Of a stretch of DNA of 27,023 bases, positions 8,301 through 14,904 are shown piece after piece. The notes under the pieces were generated by a model. It was not told the DNA's origin and ran no database searches. It saw nothing but the letters and a program-made list of their open reading frames with translations. Position 1 is the stretch's first letter. The number at the start of each line of letters is the position of its first letter. The DNA lies in assembly GCA_964230805.1 (NCBI GenBank), contig CAXRIA010000023.1, positions 1-27,023 on the forward strand. Direction: 5' to 3'. Both the position numbers and the translations under genes were made by a program. This stretch comes from Flavicella sp964230805 (GTDB lineage: Bacteria > Bacteroidota > Bacteroidia > Flavobacteriales > Flavobacteriaceae).

Positions 8301-8669
8301 ATGAAAAATCAAGTGGAACAAGAAGAAATATTTTCACAAATATTAAGAGCAGGAAGAAGAACTTACTTTTTTGATGTGAGAGCTACCAAAGCAGATGATT
8401 ACTACTTAACAGTGACAGAAAGTAAGAAATTCACACATGACGACGGTTCTTTTCACTACCAAAAACATAAGATTTACATATACAAAGAGGACTTTGCGGA
8501 ATTCAATGAAATGCTTACCGCGGCCACTGATTTTATTTTAAAAGAAAAAGGTTCAGAGGTCATCAGTGAACGCCATCAAAAAGATTTCAAAAAAGAATCA
8601 GAAATTTCTTTAGATGAAAACCAAGCAGAAGCGAATAATTTTACAGATGTTAATTTTGAAGATATTTAA
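8301..8669 (+). CDS. PUR-domain nucleic acid-binding protein, DUF3276 family
   Basis: 122 residues. Residues 6-85 (EEIFSQILRAGRRTYFFDVR, then DDYYLTVTESKK and HKIYIYKEDFAEF) match the DUF3276 family, whose fold is that of PUR-alpha single-strand DNA/RNA-binding proteins such as Borrelia BpuR. Residues 86-122 form an acidic, probably disordered tail rich in Glu and Asp. Likely a cytosolic nucleic acid-binding regulator. Targets are unknown. It has its own -7 promoter element and a strong terminator right after it, so it may be a stand-alone transcription unit. Length is normal for the family. Confidence 0.88.
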   Translation: MKNQVEQEEIFSQILRAGRRTYFFDVRATKADDYYLTVTESKKFTHDDGSFHYQKHKIYIYKEDFAEFNEMLTAATDFILKEKGSEVISERHQKDFKKESEISLDENQAEANNFTDVNFEDI

Positions 8670-8692
8670 AAAACAACAAAACCAAACAACCC

Positions 8693-8729
8693 AAAAAACC
8701 AAAAAAGAGTATTCTTTTTTGGTTTTTTT
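8693..8729. terminator. Bidirectional terminator between DUF3276 gene and DEAD-box helicase gene
   Basis: A 16-bp AT-rich inverted repeat (8693-8708 with 8713-8728; core AACCAAAAAAGA / TCTTTTTTGGTT) has a 4-base loop GTAT and a run of T on both strands. It lies between two convergent genes and can serve both. Confidence 0.8.
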
Positions 8730-8834
8730 ATGTATTTCGAGGCCCTTCTTTCAAATGTAAAAGTTCTAGGAATCCCGATTTTACTAGTAAATAAGATATT
8801 TCTGTCAAATGGATTTTACAAACTATAAAAACCC

Positions 8835-9959
8835 TTAGAATAGCTCAATCTGTTCCGCTTTAATTTCCAGATCGTTTTCGATTTCTCTCAACCTCCCAAG
8901 CTCTTTTGCCGTAACAAAAGCCAAAGAAATCCCTTTTTTACCTGCACGAGCCGTTCTCCCACTTCGATGTGTATAATACGCTAACTGATCTGGCAACTGG
9001 TAATGCCCTACAAAAGCCAAATCTTTGACATCAATACCTCTCGCCGCAACATCAGTCGCTATTAAAATAGTTGTATGTTCACTTTTAAAAGAACGCATTA
9101 CCTTATCTCGATCACGTTGCCCCATATCTCCTTCTAAGGCTCCTACCGAAAAACCATCTTCCTTTAAACAGCTTGCTAAATTTTGTACCCCAGCTTTGGT
9201 TTTGCAAAAAACAATACCTCTTCCCGAATCATTTTGTTCTAAAAACGAAACCAACGCATTGTATTTGTCCTTACCATTGACCAAAGTATATTGATGTTTG
9301 ATATTCTCATTTACCAAAGATCTTGGGTTTACAGTAATGCGAACGGCCTCGGGTGACATGTATGTTTTTACTATACGTTGGATTTCTTCCGGCATCGTTG
9401 CAGAAAACAACCATGTTTTTCGTGTTCCGTTCGTGTAATTCAAAATTCTATTCAAATCCTGTTTAAAACCCATGCTTAACATTTCATCCGCCTCGTCTAG
9501 CACTAGGGTTTGTATTTCTGTCAAATCAACCGCACCACGCTCAATCAAATCGACCAACCTACCAGGGGTGGCTATTAAAAAATGAGTCGGTCTTTTCAGA
9601 TTATTGATTTGAATATCAATTTTCATTCCTCCATAAACAGCCTCTGAAAATATCTTTTCCGGACTGTACTTGGTAAATCTGAACAATTGCTTTTTGATTT
9701 GTTGCACCAATTCTCTTGTAGGTGCCAAAATCAAAGCCTGTACCTTCTCCGAAGAGGGATCAATTTTTTGTAATATAGGCAATCCATAGGCCGCTGTTTT
9801 TCCTGTTCCTGTTTGAGCCAAACCAATAAAATCAGTTTGTTGTTTTAACAACAATGGAATTGTTTTTTCTTGAATTTCTGTAGGAACCATTACATGATTC
9901 TCTTTGAGGGATTTTAGGAAATTTTTAGAAACTCCCAAACTTGAAAATGTGATTGACAT
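8835..9959 (-). CDS. DEAD-box ATP-dependent RNA helicase (core only)
   Basis: 374 residues holding the two RecA domains: Q motif TEIQEKTIP near residue 27, Walker A AQTGTGKT 48-55, PTREL near 80, DEAD at 155-158, SAT at 186-188, then ATDVAARGIDV and HRSGRTARAG. It belongs to the RhlE/CsdA-like bacterial group that remodels RNA during ribosome assembly, decay or cold. The protein ends with EIKAEQIELF soon after the core, so it lacks the basic or RNA-binding C-terminal tail many relatives have. The bases after the stop do not continue a helicase reading frame, so I see no recent truncation. Convergent with the DUF3276 gene. Confidence 0.93.
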   Translation of the reverse strand: MSITFSSLGVSKNFLKSLKENHVMVPTEIQEKTIPLLLKQQTDFIGLAQTGTGKTAAYGLPILQKIDPSSEKVQALILAPTRELVQQIKKQLFRFTKYSPEKIFSEAVYGGMKIDIQINNLKRPTHFLIATPGRLVDLIERGAVDLTEIQTLVLDEADEMLSMGFKQDLNRILNYTNGTRKTWLFSATMPEEIQRIVKTYMSPEAVRITVNPRSLVNENIKHQYTLVNGKDKYNALVSFLEQNDSGRGIVFCKTKAGVQNLASCLKEDGFSVGALEGDMGQRDRDKVMRSFKSEHTTILIATDVAARGIDVKDLAFVGHYQLPDQLAYYTHRSGRTARAGKKGISLAFVTAKELGRLREIENDLEIKAEQIELF

Positions 9960-10044
9960 ATCAACTGTTAAAAATTACAATATTTGAACTGTTATAAGGT
10001 AGACAACTACATGTTAACCATGCAATCGCTTTTGAAAACTGGCT

Positions 10045-10079
10045 AAAAAAAGGCCGCACAAATAAATTCAGGCGACCTT
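10045..10079 (-). terminator. Rho-independent terminator of guaB
   Basis: On the minus strand an 8-bp stem AAGGTCGC / GCGGCCTT (one G-U pair) with a 14-base loop is followed by seven T. It starts 20 bases after the guaB stop codon. Confidence 0.72.
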
Positions 10080-10098
10080 CTGTATACAATGCTATTTC

Positions 10099-11565
10099 TT
10101 ATCTTGAATAATTTGGCGCTTCTTTTGTAATAGTGACATCATGAGGATGACTTTCTGCGATTCCTGAAGCTGTTATTTTTACAAAACTGGAATTTCGTTT
10201 TTGTGCTTCTATATTTTCAGATCCACAGTACCCCATTCCTGCTCTCAGACCACCGATAAATTGATGCATGGTAGCAAACAATTCACCCTTGTAAGGTACA
10301 CGTCCTTCAATACCTTCAGGAACTAGTTTTAGATTGTCCTCTTCTTTTCCTTGAAAATACCTGTCTTTAGACCCTTTTTTCATCGCTTCCACAGAACCCA
10401 TTCCTCTGTAAGACTTGAATCTTCTTCCATTGAAAATAATCACCTCACCAGGTGCTTCTTTGGTTCCCGCCAATAAAGACCCTAACATCACTGAATCGGC
10501 TCCAGCGGCAATGGCTTTCGGAATATCTCCTGTGTATCGAACCCCTCCATCTGCAATGACAGGCACGCCAGTCCCATCAAGAGCCTCTGCCACATTCATA
10601 ACAGCAGACAATTGTGGATACCCCACTCCTGCCACAACACGAGTGGTACATATGGAACCTGGACCAATCCCTACTTTCACACCATCAGCACCAGCGGCAA
10701 CCAAATCTTTAGCGGCTTCTGCCGTTACAATATTTCCTGCAATCACATCCAAATCTGGATAAGCTGCTTTCACTTCTTTCAATTTATTTAAAATGTTGAC
10801 TGAATGTCCATGTGCAGAATCCAATACAACGGCATCGACACCTTCTTCTACCAAAGCGGCAACTCGTTCCAAACAATCCGCTGTAACGCCAATAGCAGCC
10901 GCAACTCGTAATCGACCGTATTGATCTTTATTTGCCTCTGGGTTTTCTCTTACTTTAATTATATCTCTAAACGTAATCAAACCCACCAACTTATTGTCCT
11001 TACTAACCACAGGTAGCTTTTCAACTTTGTTGTCTTGCAATATCACCTCTGCTTCTTTTAAAGAAGTTCCTTCACCCACGGTAATGAGATCCTCTGAGGT
11101 CATTATCTCAGAAATTTTACGCTGACTATTTTTTTCAAAACGCAAATCACGGTTGGTCACAATTCCAACCAAATCCCCATTTTTATCTGTAACAGGAATT
11201 CCACCAATCTTGTATTCTGCCATCAAATTGTTAGCATCCAACACTGTAGCTTCTGGCTGAATCGTCACGGGCTCCAAAATCATACCTGCCTCCGAGCGCT
11301 TGACTTTTTTAACTTCCAAGGCCTGCTCTGCAATAGACATGTTTTTATGCAAAACACCGATTCCACCTTCACGCGCCATAGCAATCGCCATAGCCGCTTC
11401 TGTTACTGTATCCATTGCTGCGGATATAATCGGCGTATTTAAGGTAATATTTCTAGAAAACTTAGATTTGATATTTACCGTATTCGGAAGTACTTCTGAA
11501 TAACCGGGAACCAACAGTACGTCATCGTACGTCAATCCTTCATTGATGATTTTAGATAAAGCCAT
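10099..11565 (-). CDS. guaB: IMP dehydrogenase
   Basis: 488 residues from the ATG at 11565. An ATG 18 bases further upstream is in frame, but MALSKIINEGLTYDDVLLVP is the usual start. The catalytic barrel surrounds a CBS-domain pair (about residues 95-205). The catalytic loop GPGSICTTR carries C306. Substrate-binding segments DGGVRYTGD and GRRFKSYRGMGS, and the flap with YKGEL, are all present. The enzyme oxidises IMP to XMP with NAD+, the committed step of guanine nucleotide synthesis, and the CBS pair senses purine nucleotides. A promoter (TTTG, 17 bases, TATATTTG) lies 30-60 bases upstream and a terminator follows, so it is a single-gene unit. Confidence 0.97.
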   Translation of the reverse strand: MALSKIINEGLTYDDVLLVPGYSEVLPNTVNIKSKFSRNITLNTPIISAAMDTVTEAAMAIAMAREGGIGVLHKNMSIAEQALEVKKVKRSEAGMILEPVTIQPEATVLDANNLMAEYKIGGIPVTDKNGDLVGIVTNRDLRFEKNSQRKISEIMTSEDLITVGEGTSLKEAEVILQDNKVEKLPVVSKDNKLVGLITFRDIIKVRENPEANKDQYGRLRVAAAIGVTADCLERVAALVEEGVDAVVLDSAHGHSVNILNKLKEVKAAYPDLDVIAGNIVTAEAAKDLVAAGADGVKVGIGPGSICTTRVVAGVGYPQLSAVMNVAEALDGTGVPVIADGGVRYTGDIPKAIAAGADSVMLGSLLAGTKEAPGEVIIFNGRRFKSYRGMGSVEAMKKGSKDRYFQGKEEDNLKLVPEGIEGRVPYKGELFATMHQFIGGLRAGMGYCGSENIEAQKRNSSFVKITASGIAESHPHDVTITKEAPNYSR

Positions 11566-11594
11566 ATGCAATAAACTTAACATTTAATTGCATG

Positions 11595-11623
11595 CAAATA
11601 TACGGATTTTATTCGGTATCAAA
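11595..11623 (-). promoter_or_regulatory. guaB promoter
   Basis: On the minus strand TTTG (11623-11620), 17 bases, then TATATTTG (11602-11595): both halves of the Bacteroidota promoter, with the -7 element 29 bases before the guaB start at 11565. Confidence 0.6.
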
Positions 11624-11646
11624 GCGAATAAACAGTGAATATCGAA

Positions 11647-11680
11647 GGTTTGTATGTTGTTATGCAAACCCTTACAAACC
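11647..11680. repeat. Inverted repeats GGTTTGTA/TACAAACC between VF530 gene and guaB
   Basis: GGTTTGTA at 11647-11654 is a perfect inverse of TACAAACC at 11673-11680 and a 7/8 inverse of TGCAAACC at 11663-11670. Either right-hand copy could pair with the left one in RNA. There is no T tract, so it is not a standard terminator. It lies upstream of the guaB promoter. Confidence 0.4.
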
Positions 11681-11699
11681 ATCAATTTAGCACTTAAAA

Positions 11700-11924
11700 T
11701 TATTTATTCTTCTTGTACATATCGATATACAGGGCTTCTACTTTGGCCTTCGCCCAATTGGTTCGACGCAAAAAAGTCAAACTAGACCCCATAGAAGGGT
11801 TGTTTCGAAAACAACCAATTCGAATTTTATGGCCCAAATGTTCCCAACCATAATAGGCCACCAATTCTTTTAGTATTTCCTCGAGCTTTTTACCATGAAT
11901 TGGATTGTTCGGTTGTGCTTTCAT
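11700..11924 (-). CDS. VF530-family (DUF2132) small DNA-binding-like protein
   Basis: 74 residues, nearly all matching the VF530 family: NPIHGKKLEEILKELVAYYGWEHLG near residues 7-31, IRIGCFRNNPSMGSSLTFLR to about residue 54, then the ARTNWAKAKVE-like end segment (here RRTNWAKAKVEALYI). The family is a compact helical protein proposed to bind DNA. Its cellular role is not settled. It is a small free-standing gene that diverges from the argE-type gene (263-base gap without a recognisable gene) and lies upstream of guaB on the same strand, 134 bases from it. Confidence 0.85.
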   Translation of the reverse strand: MKAQPNNPIHGKKLEEILKELVAYYGWEHLGHKIRIGCFRNNPSMGSSLTFLRRTNWAKAKVEALYIDMYKKNK

Positions 11925-12187
11925 CTTGTCTAAAGTACCTATTTCTTTCTTTTCATTGAAAACGGTAAAGATACTCCTTTTGCCTTTGCAATGGAAATTT
12001 ATTAAAAACCAAACTGGATATGATCGCTGTTTACTCAGAGTTGTTTTTGCATGAAGAACTCATTAAAAGCGAAGAAAGGTGAAAAAATCTAGCTATCTTG
12101 CCATCAAAACAAATCCTTATTGAGCTACTCTAAAAACAGAACAATTAAGAAACGATAAAACCATTTTACACCAAAAAATGATTTGAA

Positions 12188-13339
12188 ATGACGGTTGAAC
12201 AAATTCTATCCAAACTGATTTCTTTTCCATTACTAGGAGGAGAAAGCAACCTATCCATTATTCATTGGATGCAAGATTATATTGAAGGTTTCGGCATTGA
12301 TACTTTTTTGGTTCCCAACAAAACAAACGACAAAGCGTCATTGCATTGCCGTATCGGACCTGAAATAGACGGAGGACTTATATTGTCGGGACATACCGAC
12401 GTTGTGCCTGTTACTGGCCAAAAATGGGAGAGTGATCCTTTTGTATTGACAGAAAAAGGCAACGGTAAATTGTATGGTCGTGGCACTTGCGATATGAAAG
12501 GTTTTTTGGCTTGTTGTTTGGCAATGCTTCCCCACTTTGTCAAAACAGATTTGAAAAAACCAATTTATTTTGCTTTTTCTTACGATGAAGAAATCGGGTG
12601 CTTGGGAGCGCCTGATTTGATTGCGCACATCAAAAGTCACTACCACGAAAAACCAACGTTTGCATGGATTGGAGAACCTTCACGCATGCAACCCATTGTA
12701 GGCCACAAAGGCATCTGTTTGTTCGATACTTCGGTCAATGGATCTGCAGGGCACAGCAGTGGAATTTTAAAGGAAGTGAGTGCCGTACATGAAGCTGCTC
12801 GATTGTTATTGTGGTTAGAAAACAAAATGAAAACGTTGGTAACTTCGGGTACAAACGACCCACGTTTTACACCTCCGCATAGCTCTCTGCATACAGGAAT
12901 GATTCAAGGGGGCATCGCTGCCAATGTGATTGCAAACCATGCCACTTTCTCATGGGATGCGCGTATTGTTCCCGGAGATCTCTTAGAGACGATTCTCGAA
13001 GATTTTGAAAAATATTGCGCCAAACGCACCAAAGAATTGCAACTAGTTTTTCCCGGTTTTTGTATTGAAACGCATGAACAACACCCACCAGTACCCCCGT
13101 TAAACACCGGAGAGGAATCTGACATTGTAAGACTCATGCAAAAAATAAACACGAATAACAACCTAGGCGCCGTATCGTATGCCGCTGAGGCGGGTCAGTT
13201 TGCACAGGCTGGATTCGAAAGTATTATTTGCGGACCTGGATCCATTCAACAGGCACATAGAGCCAATGAATTTATTGAAAAAAGTGAACTTGAAAAATGC
13301 ATGGAATTGTTAGAAAAACTATGTCTTGAATTTTCTTAA
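12188..13339 (+). CDS. argE: M20-family deacetylase, probable acetylornithine deacetylase
   Basis: 383 residues. The M20 metal site is complete: H69 and D71 in SGHTDVVPV, D102 in GRGTCDMKGF, base/ligand E134-E135 in YDEEIGCLGA, E163 in IGEPS, and H357 in QQAHRANEF. The lid domain with HSSGI and GGIAANVI fits the ArgE branch. ArgE removes acetyl from N2-acetylornithine to give ornithine. No other arginine gene is nearby, so amide-substrate specificity is inferred from family resemblance and a related acylase activity is possible. The 263-base gap upstream has only a weak -7-like TATCTTG near 12092. Confidence 0.82.
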   Translation: MTVEQILSKLISFPLLGGESNLSIIHWMQDYIEGFGIDTFLVPNKTNDKASLHCRIGPEIDGGLILSGHTDVVPVTGQKWESDPFVLTEKGNGKLYGRGTCDMKGFLACCLAMLPHFVKTDLKKPIYFAFSYDEEIGCLGAPDLIAHIKSHYHEKPTFAWIGEPSRMQPIVGHKGICLFDTSVNGSAGHSSGILKEVSAVHEAARLLLWLENKMKTLVTSGTNDPRFTPPHSSLHTGMIQGGIAANVIANHATFSWDARIVPGDLLETILEDFEKYCAKRTKELQLVFPGFCIETHEQHPPVPPLNTGEESDIVRLMQKINTNNNLGAVSYAAEAGQFAQAGFESIICGPGSIQQAHRANEFIEKSELEKCMELLEKLCLEFS

Positions 13340-13441
13340 CCGACTTGGCCACATATTCAATCTTTTCTGAATTTCAAATCGAACTCACTTCCCAAGGGTA
13401 ATTTTGATTTTGCTACGATGGCCGAATGGCGTTGAATTTAT

Positions 13442-13464
13442 TTATTTTTATTTATTCTAAATAA
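13442..13464. promoter_or_regulatory. Second copy of AT-rich palindromic operator, upstream of the sterol desaturase-like gene
   Basis: Read 5' to 3' on plus it is 20/23 identical to the minus-strand reading of the site at 19940-19962. The right arm ATTCTAAATAA is exact. The left arm TTATTTTTATT has three changes from TTATTTAGAAT. It sits 11-33 bases before a -7 element, overlapping where the -33 contact would be, as a repressor site would. Confidence 0.5.
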
Positions 13465-13474
13465 GAATTTTACG

Positions 13475-13482
13475 TATCTTTG
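13475..13482 (+). promoter_or_regulatory. -7 promoter element of the sterol desaturase-like gene
   Basis: TATCTTTG is a full match to TAnnTTTG, 26 bases before the start codon at 13509. The base string at the -33 position (TTAT) is a poor TTTG match and falls inside the palindrome at 13442-13464. Confidence 0.6.
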
Positions 13483-13508
13483 CATCTGAAATTGTAAGGT
13501 ACAAAAAG

Positions 13509-14453
13509 ATGTCCACGGAAACCATCATAACATTCTTAGACATGTGCTTCAACGCATGTGCCGATCTGATTGTGACCCCGAACAAAAGGACCTATTTCCT
13601 CTACCTGTTCACATCATTGCCTTTTGTTTACTTCGTGTATCGAAAAAAGAAAAAAAACCAATCCTTTTTTCAATTTGTCTTGCCCAAAAAAATATGGTTG
13701 GGGAAATCTGCCTTCGTCGATTATTATTTCATCGCTTTCAACAGTGTTATTAAAATTTTACTCATCGCCCCCTTGTTTGTTTTTGGCTTCAAGCTGGCAT
13801 TTGTGACCACAGAATACATGAATTTTTGGTTTGGCTATGAGTCGGTGCAGCTTTCTGTATTGAGCACCATGATTGCTTACACCCTTGCATTGAGTGTTTT
13901 TGGAGACTTTATCACATACCTGATTCATCTCGCAATGCACAAAATCCCTTTTCTGTGGGAGTTTCACAAAACACACCACTCTGCAACCACGATGAACCCA
14001 TTCACCCAATACAGAATACACCCAGTAGAATTAATTGTCAATAACCTAGGGGCTATTTTGACCTTTGGCTTGATGACAGGAATTTTTGATTATTTATCGG
14101 CTTCACAGATTAGCAAATGGACATTTGCCGGGGTCAATGTATTTACCTTAATTTTCAATTTTTGGGGAGCCAACTTGAGGCACTCACACGTCCAATTTAA
14201 ATTTTACAATTTTTTAGAGTACATTTTTATAAGTCCTGTGCAACACCAAATTCACCACAGTGACAAACCGGAACATTACGATAAAAATCTCGGTTCAAAG
14301 TTTGCTATTTGGGATTGGATTTTCGGAACTTTAATTCGATCTAAAGAAGTAAAAAAACTTCATTTCGGCTTGGGAAAAAAAGACAATTCAAACTATGCTT
14401 CTTTTCAACAAAACTTAGTAAATCCCTTCAAAAAAATATTGGGTTATAAGTGA
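13509..14453 (+). CDS. Sterol desaturase / fatty acid hydroxylase-family membrane di-iron enzyme
   Basis: 314 residues with several membrane helices (about 28-45, 78-100, 118-140, 178-195, 205-222) and the eight-His di-iron pattern of the family: H140-x3-H144 (HLAMH), H153-xx-H156-H157 (HKTHH), H225-x-H227, and H246-xx-H249-H250 (HQIHH). Such enzymes hydroxylate or desaturate lipids, carotenoids or sterol-like chains using O2. The substrate cannot be told from sequence. The stop codon abuts the stop of the convergent heme-binding gene at 14454 without a spacer. The promoter carries a palindrome nearly identical to that of the imelysin operon, which hints at shared control. Confidence 0.88.
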   Translation: MSTETIITFLDMCFNACADLIVTPNKRTYFLYLFTSLPFVYFVYRKKKKNQSFFQFVLPKKIWLGKSAFVDYYFIAFNSVIKILLIAPLFVFGFKLAFVTTEYMNFWFGYESVQLSVLSTMIAYTLALSVFGDFITYLIHLAMHKIPFLWEFHKTHHSATTMNPFTQYRIHPVELIVNNLGAILTFGLMTGIFDYLSASQISKWTFAGVNVFTLIFNFWGANLRHSHVQFKFYNFLEYIFISPVQHQIHHSDKPEHYDKNLGSKFAIWDWIFGTLIRSKEVKKLHFGLGKKDNSNYASFQQNLVNPFKKILGYK

Positions 14454-14894
14454 TTATTGAATTGTTGCAATCCAATGAATCAGTGTTTTTTTATCCGCAT
14501 CTGACAATTTTCCATGCACCAGTGTGTAAGACTTCAGAGGCATCTCGTTTTCTTCGACCTCTTCCACAATCTCTTCCAACTTGTGGGCCGCCTTTTCGGG
14601 AGCGTAATCTGTCCAATCGGAAAAATTCAAGTGTTCCATCCCTTCGGCTATATGATGTTCGATCACAAAAGAAATAGGTGCCACTGAGGCATACCAAGGA
14701 TAGTTCACTTGACGAGAATGACAATCGTAACAATTGGCTTTTACAATGTCAACCACCTTTTTGGGTGCTTTCAAAACGGACAAAAAATCAGTTTGAGGAT
14801 TTATTTCTTGATACGCTTGCTCACTTTGTACAAATTGTAAAACGACCAAAAGAACTGCCAATGAAACGAGCATTATTTTTCCCTTTTTTTTCAT
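14454..14894 (-). CDS. Membrane-anchored heme-binding domain protein (CxxCH)
   Basis: 146 residues. An N-terminal membrane helix or uncleaved signal (MKKKGKIMLVSLAVLLVVLQFV) precedes a Haem_bd-like domain with one c-type heme motif, C55-x-x-C58-H59 (CYDCHS), then the family segments NYPWYASVAPISFVIEHHI and WTDYAPEKAAHKLEEIVEEV and a possible distal ligand Met in ENEMPLK. It is predicted to be extracytoplasmic and covalently heme-loaded. It follows the TonB-dependent receptor by 10 bases, so it is the last gene of the imelysin operon and may take part in heme or iron redox handling, which is inference. Confidence 0.85.
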   Translation of the reverse strand: MKKKGKIMLVSLAVLLVVLQFVQSEQAYQEINPQTDFLSVLKAPKKVVDIVKANCYDCHSRQVNYPWYASVAPISFVIEHHIAEGMEHLNFSDWTDYAPEKAAHKLEEIVEEVEENEMPLKSYTLVHGKLSDADKKTLIHWIATIQ

Positions 14895-14904
14895 AAAAAA
14901 TAGT

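Noticed and set aside
8835..9959. DEAD-box helicase as a truncated pseudogene
   Set aside because: All helicase motifs are intact and the sequence after the stop shows no remains of a C-terminal domain in any frame I could read.
10415..10762. 115-codon open frame on plus within guaB
   Set aside because: Antisense shadow of guaB, with low-complexity Ala/Pro/Thr composition that mirrors guaB codons.
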